Shown here: positions 20,043-29,601 of the stretch, in pieces
How the letters are laid out: each line of letters starts with the position of its first letter
Numbering within the stretch: the first letter of the stretch is position 1
Source: Bacillota bacterium
GTDB taxonomy: Bacteria; Bacillota_I; Bacilli_A; Acholeplasmatales; Acholeplasmataceae
Assembly (NCBI GenBank): GCA_030830185.1
Contig: JAURNN010000007.1
Coordinates: forward strand, 1 to 38,740
Length of the DNA: 38,740 bases
Direction: 5' to 3'
Notes under the pieces: generated by a model
Told to the model about the DNA's origin: nothing
Databases searched by the model: none
What the model saw: the letters and a program-made list of their open reading frames with translations, nothing else
Made by a program: the position numbers and the translations under genes

Positions 20043-21482
20043 ATGGATATTGATGTTTCTAAATATTTTAAACCTAATTTGAATGAAGCAAGAAAACGTT
20101 CTAGAAAAGACGTTTCACATGATCAATTTCAATTGGACGAACAGTTAAAAACGATTGGCCATGGAAAAAAATATTTAATTGATACGTATGGTTGCCAAGC
20201 AAACGAAGCAGATGGTGAAACCATGGCGGGTATTTTGACGTTAATGGGTTTCGAAAAAACATCTCAAGAGCTAGAAGCTGATATCATTATCATTAACACA
20301 TGTGCCATAAGAGAAAATGCTGAAAACCGAGTATGGGGAGAATTAGGGCGTTTTAAAGCTTTAAAAAGAGAAAATCCAGATTTGATCTTAGGTGTTTCTG
20401 GTTGTATGGCTCAAGAAGAAAATGTTGTCAATCGAATTTTAAAGAAATTTCAACATGTCGACTTAGTCTTTGGAACACATAACATCGACCAACTGCCTCA
20501 ATACATTCAAACAGCAATGTTTTCTAAAGAGCGAGTGATTGAAGTATTTTCTCAAGAAGGTCATATCGTTGAAAACTTACCTAAAACAAGAAATCATTCA
20601 AAAAAAGCTTGGGTCAACATCATGTTTGGTTGTGATGAGTTTTGTACCTACTGTATCGTACCTTACACACGAGGTAAAGAACGTTCTCGATTAAAAGAAG
20701 ACGTCATTCAAGAATTAATAGAGTTAAAACAACTTGGTTACTTAGAAGTTACGCTATTAGGTCAGAATGTGAATGCGTATGGTAAAGATTTTAAAGACAA
20801 TGACTACACGTTTGGTGATCTTTTAAGAGATATTGATACAATTGGTATTCCTAGAATCCGATTTACAACAAGTCATCCTCATGATTTAGATTTAAAGACA
20901 ATGGAAGCCATAAGAGATTGTGATACAATTATGCCTTTTTTTCATCTTCCTGTACAATCTGGATCATCTTCAGTGTTAAAAAAGATGAATCGTCATTACA
21001 CGAAAGAAAGTTACTTAGAAAAGCTTGAACAGCTTCGAACAATTGTACCAGGAATTTCAGTAACAACCGATATTATTGTAGGATTTCCTGGTGAAACAGA
21101 TGATGACTTCTTAGATACACTTGACCTCGTAGAAAAAGCTAAATTCGAAGGTGCATTTACGTTTGTTTATTCTCCTAGAGAAGGGACACCTGCAGCTAAA
21201 TTTGAGGATTGTCTTGATCCACAAATAAAAAAAGAAAGATTGTATAAACTTAATGAGAGTATTAATCAAGGTTATTTAGAGGGAAATCAACGCTTTTTAG
21301 ACCAAGTTGTTGATGTATTAGTCGATGGACCTTCAAAAAATAACCCTGAGGTTTTAGCTGGATATTCACCACATCAAAAACTTATCAATTTCAAAGCATC
21401 TGAAGAACTTGTAGGAACCATTGTTAAAGTTAGGATTACAGAAGTAAAAACTTGGTTTATGATTGGGGAACTTGTTTCGTAA
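20043..21482 (+). CDS. miaB: tRNA-2-methylthio-N6-dimethylallyladenosine synthase MiaB
   Basis: IDTYGCQANEADGETMAG, NTCAIRENAENRVWGELG, FGCDEFCTYCIVPYTRGKERSR (radical SAM CxxxCxxC), TRAM-like C-terminus. Confidence 0.97.
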   Translation: MDIDVSKYFKPNLNEARKRSRKDVSHDQFQLDEQLKTIGHGKKYLIDTYGCQANEADGETMAGILTLMGFEKTSQELEADIIIINTCAIRENAENRVWGELGRFKALKRENPDLILGVSGCMAQEENVVNRILKKFQHVDLVFGTHNIDQLPQYIQTAMFSKERVIEVFSQEGHIVENLPKTRNHSKKAWVNIMFGCDEFCTYCIVPYTRGKERSRLKEDVIQELIELKQLGYLEVTLLGQNVNAYGKDFKDNDYTFGDLLRDIDTIGIPRIRFTTSHPHDLDLKTMEAIRDCDTIMPFFHLPVQSGSSSVLKKMNRHYTKESYLEKLEQLRTIVPGISVTTDIIVGFPGETDDDFLDTLDLVEKAKFEGAFTFVYSPREGTPAAKFEDCLDPQIKKERLYKLNESINQGYLEGNQRFLDQVVDVLVDGPSKNNPEVLAGYSPHQKLINFKASEELVGTIVKVRITEVKTWFMIGELVS

Positions 21483-21542
21483 AAGTAATTCATGAGAATT
21501 TAAGTAAAGATGTAAAAAAACTGAATATTTTATTGTTGAATG

Positions 21543-21571
21543 TTGATAAACAAGCCTTTTTCATGTATGAT
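21543..21571 (+). promoter_or_regulatory. Sigma-70-type promoter upstream of the SAP/Rho-N-like gene
   Basis: TTGATA (21543-21548), 17-nt spacer, TATGAT (21566-21571). Confidence 0.6.
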
Positions 21572-21600
21572 TAAGATATGTAAGGTTGGAGGTATTTAGT

Positions 21601-23052
21601 ATGGCAAAATTACAATTACAATCACAAATTAACGTGAATCAAGAATCAGTCACATTAGAGTCACTTTTACACGAATTACAAGGTCTAGAGGCTGAACAAT
21701 ATGTTTCTGTATTTCAAAATGCCAATTTTTTACTACCTCGCCAACTTAGAATGGATGTTTTGCGTCATTTATTAGAATCTAGTGTCAAACAAACAAGAAA
21801 AGAAAGATTAACACTTGCTGATGAACTTAATTACCGTTTGAAATGGTTTTATCAATATTCTGATTTTCAATACGTGAATTTATTGGTTTATTATCAAAAT
21901 AAAAAACTTAATCAAGCATATGTAGAAAATTTATTAACATCTGTATGTGAGCATTTAGTTGAGCAGAAGCGTGAGGATATTATCCAGTCATTAAGAGATG
22001 CGAAAAAAGCGCAACAAGATTCATATGATTCTCAAAATATTTTACTCTTCAATCAAACATTCAATCAAATATTTAAAGATAAAGAGTTAGAAATTGATGG
22101 ACTTCCTTTAAACTTAATTCGACTTGTACTCCTAAAAAGTTCAACGCTACAAGAACTCAAAGCATTTGGAGAAAAATATGGTATTATTGTCCCAAGAAGA
22201 TTAAAAAAAGAACAACTTCTAGAACTAATTTATTTGGAGCTTCAATCACGTGGTATTTTGACAGATGATATAAAAGCTGAACTTAAAAAGAAATCTGTGG
22301 TACTTATTCAAAGATATGCAATTGATCATGATATTAAAGTATCGACTGAGCTTAAAAAAGCTGAAATTATTGAGTATATCTTAGAATTTTCACACCAAAC
22401 AAAATCATTTTATAAATACCCACAACCTGGTGATTACGAACTTGAAATTGATGACCCATTTGAATTTGAAGAGGTATCAGAATTAAAAGAGAAGACTTCA
22501 AAACCTACTCCAATTCCAGTGATACCTGTGGTTGCTAAACCAAACAAAGAAAAAACTTCAAAAACAAAAGACAAAGTAGAGACATCTAAACCAGAAGTGA
22601 AGCCTCAACAACAAACGCAAGAAGATATTGTCAATTCTAAAGGTGTCCCACTTGTTTTAGATCGTCAAACAGCTAAGTTTTTAAAATTATATGCGATTAG
22701 TAACAATCAAAAATTAATGATTTTACCTGATAGAAAATATCATAAGAAAAGAAGAACATTTAAAGTTCAATTAGATCAACTAGGAAGTGTATCAACACCT
22801 AAGAAAAATAACGGTGTTATTGGTGAACTCCTAATCTTAAAACTTTTAGCACTCGTAGTCTTTAGAACACTAATCTTTGTATTTGCGATTGCGTTTGTCT
22901 TAGGATTACTTTTTGTAGGCTATGCAACAGCAAGTTACTTCTTAAATATCGAAGCACTTAATATGATTAATGATCAAATAAATACAATTGAATTTTTAGG
23001 TAAAGGACTATTAGATCATATATTTGATTTTTATCGTCAAATAGGTATATAA
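21601..23052 (+). CDS. Uncharacterised protein with tandem SAP/Rho-N-like helical repeats and C-terminal membrane segment
   Basis: Repeats STLQELKAFGEKYGIIVPRRLKKEQLLELIYLEL and SVVLIQRYAIDHDIKVSTELKKAEIIEYILEF; Pro/Lys/Thr linker; TM LLALVVFRTLIFVFAIAFVLGLLFVGYATASYFL; SD GGAGG before ATG 21601. Confidence 0.75.
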   Translation: MAKLQLQSQINVNQESVTLESLLHELQGLEAEQYVSVFQNANFLLPRQLRMDVLRHLLESSVKQTRKERLTLADELNYRLKWFYQYSDFQYVNLLVYYQNKKLNQAYVENLLTSVCEHLVEQKREDIIQSLRDAKKAQQDSYDSQNILLFNQTFNQIFKDKELEIDGLPLNLIRLVLLKSSTLQELKAFGEKYGIIVPRRLKKEQLLELIYLELQSRGILTDDIKAELKKKSVVLIQRYAIDHDIKVSTELKKAEIIEYILEFSHQTKSFYKYPQPGDYELEIDDPFEFEEVSELKEKTSKPTPIPVIPVVAKPNKEKTSKTKDKVETSKPEVKPQQQTQEDIVNSKGVPLVLDRQTAKFLKLYAISNNQKLMILPDRKYHKKRRTFKVQLDQLGSVSTPKKNNGVIGELLILKLLALVVFRTLIFVFAIAFVLGLLFVGYATASYFLNIEALNMINDQINTIEFLGKGLLDHIFDFYRQIGI

Positions 23053-23075
23053 CATAAAGGAAACTGATTTGTATC

Positions 23076-25559
23076 ATGTCTGAAAATATCAAACATACGC
23101 CAATGATACAACAATACTTAGACATCAAAGAAGACTACGCTGACGCGATAGTCTTTTTTAGACTTGGTGATTTTTATGAGATGTTTTTTGATGATGCTAA
23201 AATAGCCTCAGAAGTTTTAGACATCACACTTACTTCACGACATAAAGAATCAAATATACCGATGTGTGGAATTCCCTACCATGCTTCAGTTTTATATATT
23301 CAAAAACTTATTAAAGAGGGATTTAGTGTTGCAATTGCTGAACAAGTGACTGCACCCGGAAAAGGGCTTGTTGAAAGAAAAGTAACGCGTCTGATTACAC
23401 CAGGTACGGTGCTTGATGAAGGATTACTAGATCCTACCAATCATAACTATTTAGCTGGCTTATCCATGGATGAAACTGCTATTGGATTAAGTTTTTTTGA
23501 TATGTCCACTGGACAAGGATTTGTGTATGCATGTCAAAATATCGAAGAAGCTAAAGCACTTTTTTTATCATATGGTGCAAAAGAAATCATCATAAATATC
23601 GATGTTTCTTGGTTTTCAGAGATTAAAAAAACGGTTTTAAAAATTCCAAAGTCATTTGATATTCAAGCCACTAGAAATCTTACAGGACATTTAAAAGAAA
23701 GTGTGCAATTATTACTATTTTATGTCCATCAAACACAACAGCATCCTGTTTCTCATATTGTACCTTTTGAAGAAGTGAAATTAGAAGAACACATGCATAT
23801 TGAATCTCATGTGATGACAAATTTAGATATTTTTCATCCAGAAAAAAAGCAATCGTTGTATTATTATTTAAATGAAACAAAAACAGCGATGGGTAGTCGA
23901 TTACTGGCTCATATTCTAAAAACGCCTAGTAAAAATTTAAAGATCATAGAAACACGTTTAAATGACATTGAAAAAACAACGAATCACCCTCAAGTTTCAC
24001 AAATACATGCTCATTTCACATCTATCTATGATGTCTATCGTTTGCTTCAAAGATTTATGTATCAACGTGCAAATCCAAAAGATATCATTCAGTTAAAAAA
24101 TTCTTTAAAACAAATTGCTTTGATAAAAGATTCACTAGTGGAACTAAACATATTTGAATCTGAAATAGCGGCTCTAAATATCAATCCAGAATTATTTACG
24201 TATTTAGATCAAGCCATTATTGATGATCCACCAACATTAACAACAGAGGGTGGATTCATTAAAAAGGGATTTGATGACACGTTTGATCAGCTTTTGTATA
24301 CAATGGAACATCATCAATCTATACTGGATGTATATTTAGATGAAGTTAAACAAATCACATCCATTAAAAATATTAAATTAGGATATCAAAGACTTGTTGG
24401 TTATTTTTTTGAAATCAGTAAAATCTATAATGATCAAATTGACACGTTTGATTTTTTTGAGCGAAAACAAACATTAAAAAATGTAGAGAGATATACAACA
24501 AAACACTTAAAAGATATCGAGAAAACGTATCTTGATTCAGAACATAGAAAACTTGAAATCGAAAAATCATTGTTTGAAACTGTTGTTTTATACATACAAA
24601 ATCATTATCTCGAATTATTAAAAGCGTCTCAATCCATCGCTTATTTAGATGTTATTTGGTCTTTAGCACTTGTTTTCAAAAAAAATCAATACATCAGACC
24701 AACATTTAATACAAATTTTGAGATTGAACTTATGGATGCCAGACATCCGATTGTTGAAAAACATACCCGATTTATTAAAAATCAAATTCATATGACAGAA
24801 CACGATCAAATGATGCTGATTACGGGTCCTAACATGAGCGGAAAATCTACATATATGAGAATGGTTGCAATCATTGCTTACATGGCTCAATGTGGGTTAT
24901 TTATTCCGGCGTCATATGCTCATTTACCATTATATGATGCAATTTTCACACGTATTGGTGCTAGTGATGATATCTCAAAAGGCTTATCGACATTCATGAC
25001 TGAAATGACTGAAACAAATCATGCCCTTTCACATGCAACAAAAAATAGTCTATTATTATTTGATGAAATCGGAAGAGGAACCTCAACCTATGATGGTATG
25101 GCACTTGCTCAAGGTATTTTAGAATACATCCATGATGATATTGGTTGCCATACATTATTTTCAACGCATTACCATGAACTTACGGATTTAGAACATCATT
25201 TAAAGGGATTAAAAAACTATCATGTTGCTGCAAAAAAGCAAGGCCAATCCATGACCTTTTTACATGTTGTTAAACCAGGTAAAAGTGATAAGTCATATGG
25301 TGTTGCTGTTGCTTCTTTAGCACGTTTACCTGAAAAAATTATTAAACGTAGTCAAATGATATTAAACGCATATGAAGACATGCACATAAGACAATCAACA
25401 GATTTATTTACATATCAAGATGATGCTGTTCAAGTAGAGGTTCATCCTATTATAGAAAAATTAAAAAAGATGTCTATAAATCATTTAACACCTCTAGAAG
25501 CACTTCGTATTTTATCAGAATTCATTGATGACCTGGAGGATCAAGATGCCGAGTATTAA
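23076..25559 (+). CDS. mutS: DNA mismatch repair protein MutS
   Basis: TPMIQQYLDIKEDYADAIVFFRLGDFYEMFFDDA (mismatch-binding FYE), TGPNMSGKSTYMR, LLFDEIGRGTSTYDGMALAQ, LFSTHYHELT. Confidence 0.99.
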   Translation: MSENIKHTPMIQQYLDIKEDYADAIVFFRLGDFYEMFFDDAKIASEVLDITLTSRHKESNIPMCGIPYHASVLYIQKLIKEGFSVAIAEQVTAPGKGLVERKVTRLITPGTVLDEGLLDPTNHNYLAGLSMDETAIGLSFFDMSTGQGFVYACQNIEEAKALFLSYGAKEIIINIDVSWFSEIKKTVLKIPKSFDIQATRNLTGHLKESVQLLLFYVHQTQQHPVSHIVPFEEVKLEEHMHIESHVMTNLDIFHPEKKQSLYYYLNETKTAMGSRLLAHILKTPSKNLKIIETRLNDIEKTTNHPQVSQIHAHFTSIYDVYRLLQRFMYQRANPKDIIQLKNSLKQIALIKDSLVELNIFESEIAALNINPELFTYLDQAIIDDPPTLTTEGGFIKKGFDDTFDQLLYTMEHHQSILDVYLDEVKQITSIKNIKLGYQRLVGYFFEISKIYNDQIDTFDFFERKQTLKNVERYTTKHLKDIEKTYLDSEHRKLEIEKSLFETVVLYIQNHYLELLKASQSIAYLDVIWSLALVFKKNQYIRPTFNTNFEIELMDARHPIVEKHTRFIKNQIHMTEHDQMMLITGPNMSGKSTYMRMVAIIAYMAQCGLFIPASYAHLPLYDAIFTRIGASDDISKGLSTFMTEMTETNHALSHATKNSLLLFDEIGRGTSTYDGMALAQGILEYIHDDIGCHTLFSTHYHELTDLEHHLKGLKNYHVAAKKQGQSMTFLHVVKPGKSDKSYGVAVASLARLPEKIIKRSQMILNAYEDMHIRQSTDLFTYQDDAVQVEVHPIIEKLKKMSINHLTPLEALRILSEFIDDLEDQDAEY

Positions 25560-27195
25560 ACTCATGTCGCCTCAACTTGCAAATATGATTGCAGCAGGTG
25601 AAGTTGTTGAACACCCTCAACATGTCATTAAAGAATTAATCGAAAATGCCATTGATGCTAAAGCAAAACATATTCAAATAGAAGTTATTGATGAAGGACT
25701 TACAAAAATACGTATTGAAGATGATGGCATCGGTATGGATGAAGAGGATTTGAAAATGTCCATTTTAAGACATGCCACCTCTAAAATATCAGAAATCAAA
25801 GAACTCTCTTCTATGAATTCATTAGGATTTAGAGGTGAGGCATTAGCTGCGATTGCATCTGTCTCAAAAATGCGAATAACTTCTAAGACAAAGCATACTG
25901 AAGGTCTAAAAATGGTTGTAGAATCCGGTGTGATCCAATCAATCGATCCTGTTGCGATGAATCAAGGAACATCTGTGGAGATAGAACACCTATTTTATAA
26001 TACACCGGCACGTTTTAAGTTCATGAAATCTTCATTTCAACAACAAAAGCATGTAAGACAACTATTTTTAGAAATGGCATTATCACATCCATCCATTGCT
26101 TTTACATTATTTGAAAATGAGAAACCATATAAATCAACATCAGGATCGAGTGATGTCATCACACTAATTGAAGAACTATACGGAAAACAATATGCATCAA
26201 TGATTCAAGTTCATGAAACTAAAATTGCACATACTAATATAACCTTATATTTAGGATCCCCTGATTTAAACTTTTCTACAAAAACATTTATAAACATATT
26301 CATTAATCAAAGATTTGTAAAACATTACGGCCTTCAAGAAAGTATTCTTTCAGGTTATGAAGGCAGATTGATGCTTAAACGGTACCCTTTTGTTGTGTGT
26401 TATATCAACATTGATCCTAATCGTGTGGATGTGAATATTCACCCTCAAAAACTACATGTTAAACTCACCAATGAATCAGTTTTATCGTATCATCTTCAAG
26501 AAACGATTAAATCCATCTTCAATCAAGAAGCAAGACCGATTGTAAGACCAATGCAAGTCAAAGATGATCAATATCACGTGCAAGCACTAGACTTTGAAAC
26601 TCTATTTGAAGAACATGTATCTTATGAAACACAATCAAAATTACCTTCGATGGAATATATAGGTATGATCGGTGGGACCTATGGTATCTTTCAAAATAAA
26701 GAAGGCATGTATTTAGTGGATGCTCATGCTGCTCAAGAACGTGTGCGATTTGAATATTATCAAAATAAATTTGATACGTTAAATACAATCAAGATGCAAA
26801 GACTGATTCCTTTTCCATGGAGACTTGATGACTCAAGTATTTCTGAATTATTACAACAAAAAGAAAAATTTGAACGTTATCAATTTGATATTTCTAAAGA
26901 TGGTATACACGCACATCCTCAAGGTATAAAAGAAGAAGATGTATACCGGGCAGTTGAAATTATCTTATCAAGTCATACATTAACGATGTCTGAATTTAGA
27001 GATGCACTTGCTAAAGATATTAGTTGCAAAGGGTCTATAAAAGCGAATCAAAAAATTAGTCAACATGAATTTGAATATTTGATACAAACACTTAAAACAT
27101 GTCAAGAGCCTTATCATTGTCCGCATGGAAGACCAACCATCATATCAATCACATATGATGACATAGAAAAAATGTTTAAGCGGATTCCTTCATGA
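25546..27195 (+). CDS. mutL: DNA mismatch repair protein MutL
   Basis: MSPQLANMIAAGEVVEHPQHVIKELIENAIDA, LGFRGEALAAIASVSKM, FYNTPARFKFMKS; C-terminal DAHAAQERVRFEYY and CPHGRPT; SD GGAGG before ATG 25546. Confidence 0.98.
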   Translation: MPSIKLMSPQLANMIAAGEVVEHPQHVIKELIENAIDAKAKHIQIEVIDEGLTKIRIEDDGIGMDEEDLKMSILRHATSKISEIKELSSMNSLGFRGEALAAIASVSKMRITSKTKHTEGLKMVVESGVIQSIDPVAMNQGTSVEIEHLFYNTPARFKFMKSSFQQQKHVRQLFLEMALSHPSIAFTLFENEKPYKSTSGSSDVITLIEELYGKQYASMIQVHETKIAHTNITLYLGSPDLNFSTKTFINIFINQRFVKHYGLQESILSGYEGRLMLKRYPFVVCYINIDPNRVDVNIHPQKLHVKLTNESVLSYHLQETIKSIFNQEARPIVRPMQVKDDQYHVQALDFETLFEEHVSYETQSKLPSMEYIGMIGGTYGIFQNKEGMYLVDAHAAQERVRFEYYQNKFDTLNTIKMQRLIPFPWRLDDSSISELLQQKEKFERYQFDISKDGIHAHPQGIKEEDVYRAVEIILSSHTLTMSEFRDALAKDISCKGSIKANQKISQHEFEYLIQTLKTCQEPYHCPHGRPTIISITYDDIEKMFKRIPS

Positions 27196-28046
27196 AAAAA
27201 GTGATTGTAATTTGCGGGCCAACATCTTCTGGTAAAACTGCTTTAAGTATCGAACTTGCTAAAAAGTATCATCTTGAAATCATCAATGGTGATTCTGTCC
27301 AAGTTTATAAAAACTATGATATTGGTTCAGCTAAAATCAAAGAAGAAGAAAAAAAAGGGATCCATCATCATTTAATTGATGTGATTGATCCGTTAAGTCA
27401 TTATGATGTTGCACAATTCCAACAAGATGCAAGAACCATCATAAATAAACAACAACTTAGCATGATTGTCGGTGGTACAGGATTATATATTAAAGCAGCA
27501 CTTTATGACTACCGTTTTAAAAAAGTGTCTTTTGATACGTTAGTGTCATATCCTGATTCAAAAACGATGTATGATACAATCTTAAAATTGGATTCGAATG
27601 CAGTTGTAGATATTCAAAATACAAAACGATTAAAAATGATGTATCAAAAAGTTTTATTGGGTCAAAAACCTTCAGAAAATCATTATAAAGATCAACCTTT
27701 ATACAACATACTCACCATCTACTTAGATATTTCAAAAGATGTTTTAAAAGAAAGAATTAAAACACGATTAGAAAAACAATTAGAAGATGGGTTTATAGAT
27801 GAAGTCAAGTATTTAAAAACATTAGGTCCAATTAAAGATGTCATTGGTTATCGTGAGATCAACATGTATCTTAATCAAGAACTTACTTTAGAAGAAGCAA
27901 AAGATCACATTCTTAAAAAAAGTTTAGCATTTGCAAAGCGTCAAAAAACATGGTTTATCAATCAAATGCATCCTTATATCATTGATGCAACGTCACCCAA
28001 TCTTTTAAATGAATGTATCAAGGAGATCGATAAATGGCTAAAATAA
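27192..28046 (+). CDS. miaA: tRNA dimethylallyltransferase MiaA
   Basis: VICGPTSSGKTALSIELAKKYHLEIINGDSVQVYKNYDIGSAK, IVGGTGLYIKAALYDY; ATGA overlap with mutL. Confidence 0.97.
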   Translation: MKKVIVICGPTSSGKTALSIELAKKYHLEIINGDSVQVYKNYDIGSAKIKEEEKKGIHHHLIDVIDPLSHYDVAQFQQDARTIINKQQLSMIVGGTGLYIKAALYDYRFKKVSFDTLVSYPDSKTMYDTILKLDSNAVVDIQNTKRLKMMYQKVLLGQKPSENHYKDQPLYNILTIYLDISKDVLKERIKTRLEKQLEDGFIDEVKYLKTLGPIKDVIGYREINMYLNQELTLEEAKDHILKKSLAFAKRQKTWFINQMHPYIIDATSPNLLNECIKEIDKWLK

Positions 28047-28540
28047 CATATCCTATTTATTTCATTGGTATGCCATTATCTGGTAAGTCTACAATTGCAA
28101 AAGAAATTGCACAGCTATTAGACTTAACATATATTGATTTAGATAGTGAAATCGAAAAAAATGCCCACATGTTTATAGATGACATATTTGAGTCTCATGG
28201 TGAAGCTTACTTTAGACAATTAGAAACAGAAATATTAAATAAAGTTAAAGATCAACAAGCAGTCATTGCATGTGGTGGCGGCATTGTATTAAATAAATTA
28301 CATAAAACCATCATGCATCAAGGTTACGTCATTCATATAATGTCAGAGTTAGAAACGCTTAAAGAAAGACAAAAAAATAGTTATGGTAGACCCATACTTT
28401 TAAAGAAAACCTTAGAACGACTTATAGACGAAAGATTTTTGAAATACCAAGACTTTGCTCATGTCCATTTTCAAAATGATGATGATGTAAAGGTTACCGT
28501 CAATACCATTTATCAATATTTAAAGGAGCAATTAAAATGA
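28034..28540 (+). CDS. aroK: Shikimate kinase
   Basis: YFIGMPLSGKSTIAKEIAQLLDLTYIDLDSEIEKN, FESHGEAYFRQLETEIL, VIACGGGIVLN, GRPILLK. Confidence 0.93.
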   Translation: MAKITYPIYFIGMPLSGKSTIAKEIAQLLDLTYIDLDSEIEKNAHMFIDDIFESHGEAYFRQLETEILNKVKDQQAVIACGGGIVLNKLHKTIMHQGYVIHIMSELETLKERQKNSYGRPILLKKTLERLIDERFLKYQDFAHVHFQNDDDVKVTVNTIYQYLKEQLK

Positions 28541-28959
28541 ATGTATTAATCTTACACGGACCCAATTTGAATATGCTAGAAAAACGCGATCCAACTTATT
28601 ATGGTGGATTGTCTCAAGAAGATATTTTTAATCATATCGTAGAGACATATCAGCACATTGATTTTACATTTTATCAGACGAATCATGAAGGTGAGATGAT
28701 CGATGTGATTCAACAAACTCAAAATGTGGATGCAATTATTGTAAACTTAGGGGCATGGACGCACTATGCTTTTGCCATTAGAGACGCATTAGAATTAACG
28801 AATAAGATCATCATTGATGTTCATTTATCTGATTTAACAAAACGTGAAGCATTCCGTCAAATAAATATCCTTGAAGGCCTCACTAAAAAAACATTTATGG
28901 GTGAAAAATTATTAAGTTACACAAAGGCAATCGATTATTGTCAAACACTTTTGGATTAA
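28537..28959 (+). CDS. aroQ: 3-dehydroquinate dehydratase, type II
   Basis: VLILHGPNLNMLEKRDPTYYGG, FYQTNHEGEMID, IIVNLGAWTHYAFAIRDAL, IDVHLSD. Confidence 0.96.
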   Translation: MNVLILHGPNLNMLEKRDPTYYGGLSQEDIFNHIVETYQHIDFTFYQTNHEGEMIDVIQQTQNVDAIIVNLGAWTHYAFAIRDALELTNKIIIDVHLSDLTKREAFRQINILEGLTKKTFMGEKLLSYTKAIDYCQTLLD

Positions 28960-28962
28960 ATT

Positions 28963-28971
28963 TGTTATAAT
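28963..28971 (+). promoter_or_regulatory. Extended -10 promoter upstream of efp
   Basis: TGT-TATAAT (TATAAT 28966-28971) after aroQ; SD AAGGAG further downstream. Confidence 0.5.
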
Positions 28972-29002
28972 ATTTAAGGAATATACGAAAAAGGAGTCAA
29001 TG

Positions 29003-29566
29003 ATGATATCAACAAGTGATTTTAAAACAGGATTAACCATTTTATATGATCAAAACATTTTTCAAATTTTAGAGTTCATGCACGTCAAACCTGGTAAAGG
29101 TGCAGCATTTGTTCGTACAAAATTAAGAAATTTACGATCTGGTGCAGTGATTGATCATACATTTAATGCAGGTGTAAAAGTCGACCGTGCACAAATAGAT
29201 AAATTGCCAATGCAGTATTTATATCAAAATGGTGATACATATGCTTTTATGAATGCAGAAAACTATGAACAAATTGAGCTTACAAAAAAGCAAATTGAAC
29301 ATGAAATTCAATTTATTTATGAGGGTATGACCGTAGAAATCATGTTTTACGATGGAAAAGAAATGTTAGGTGTCTCTTTACCGGATAAAGTTACATTAGA
29401 AATTGTTGAGACCATGGATGCTGTTAAAGGCGACACGAAAACAAATGCAATGAAAGATGCGACATTACAAACAGGACTCGTGATCAAAGTACCAATGTTT
29501 ATTGCACAAGGTGAAAGAGTCATTGTTTCAACCTATGATGCAAGTTATGTTTCAAGAGAAAAATAA
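29003..29566 (+). CDS. efp: Elongation factor P
   Basis: DFKTGLTILYDQNIFQILEFMHVKPGKGAAFVRTKLRNLRSGAV; SD AAGGAG. ATG at 29003 or 29000. Confidence 0.98.
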   Translation: MISTSDFKTGLTILYDQNIFQILEFMHVKPGKGAAFVRTKLRNLRSGAVIDHTFNAGVKVDRAQIDKLPMQYLYQNGDTYAFMNAENYEQIELTKKQIEHEIQFIYEGMTVEIMFYDGKEMLGVSLPDKVTLEIVETMDAVKGDTKTNAMKDATLQTGLVIKVPMFIAQGERVIVSTYDASYVSREK

Positions 29567-29586
29567 GGCTTTGAAGCCTTTTTTTA
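29564..29586 (+). terminator. Terminator after efp
   Basis: AAGGCT-TTGA-AGCCTT followed by T-tract. Confidence 0.82.
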
Positions 29587-29601
29587 TGGTATAATACTCA
29601 T
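29587..29601 (+). promoter_or_regulatory. Extended -10 promoter (TGGTATAAT) of rluB, predicted leaderless
   Basis: TGG-TATAAT (29590-29595), ACTCAT, ATG at 29602; no SD; directly follows efp terminator T-tract. Confidence 0.6.
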
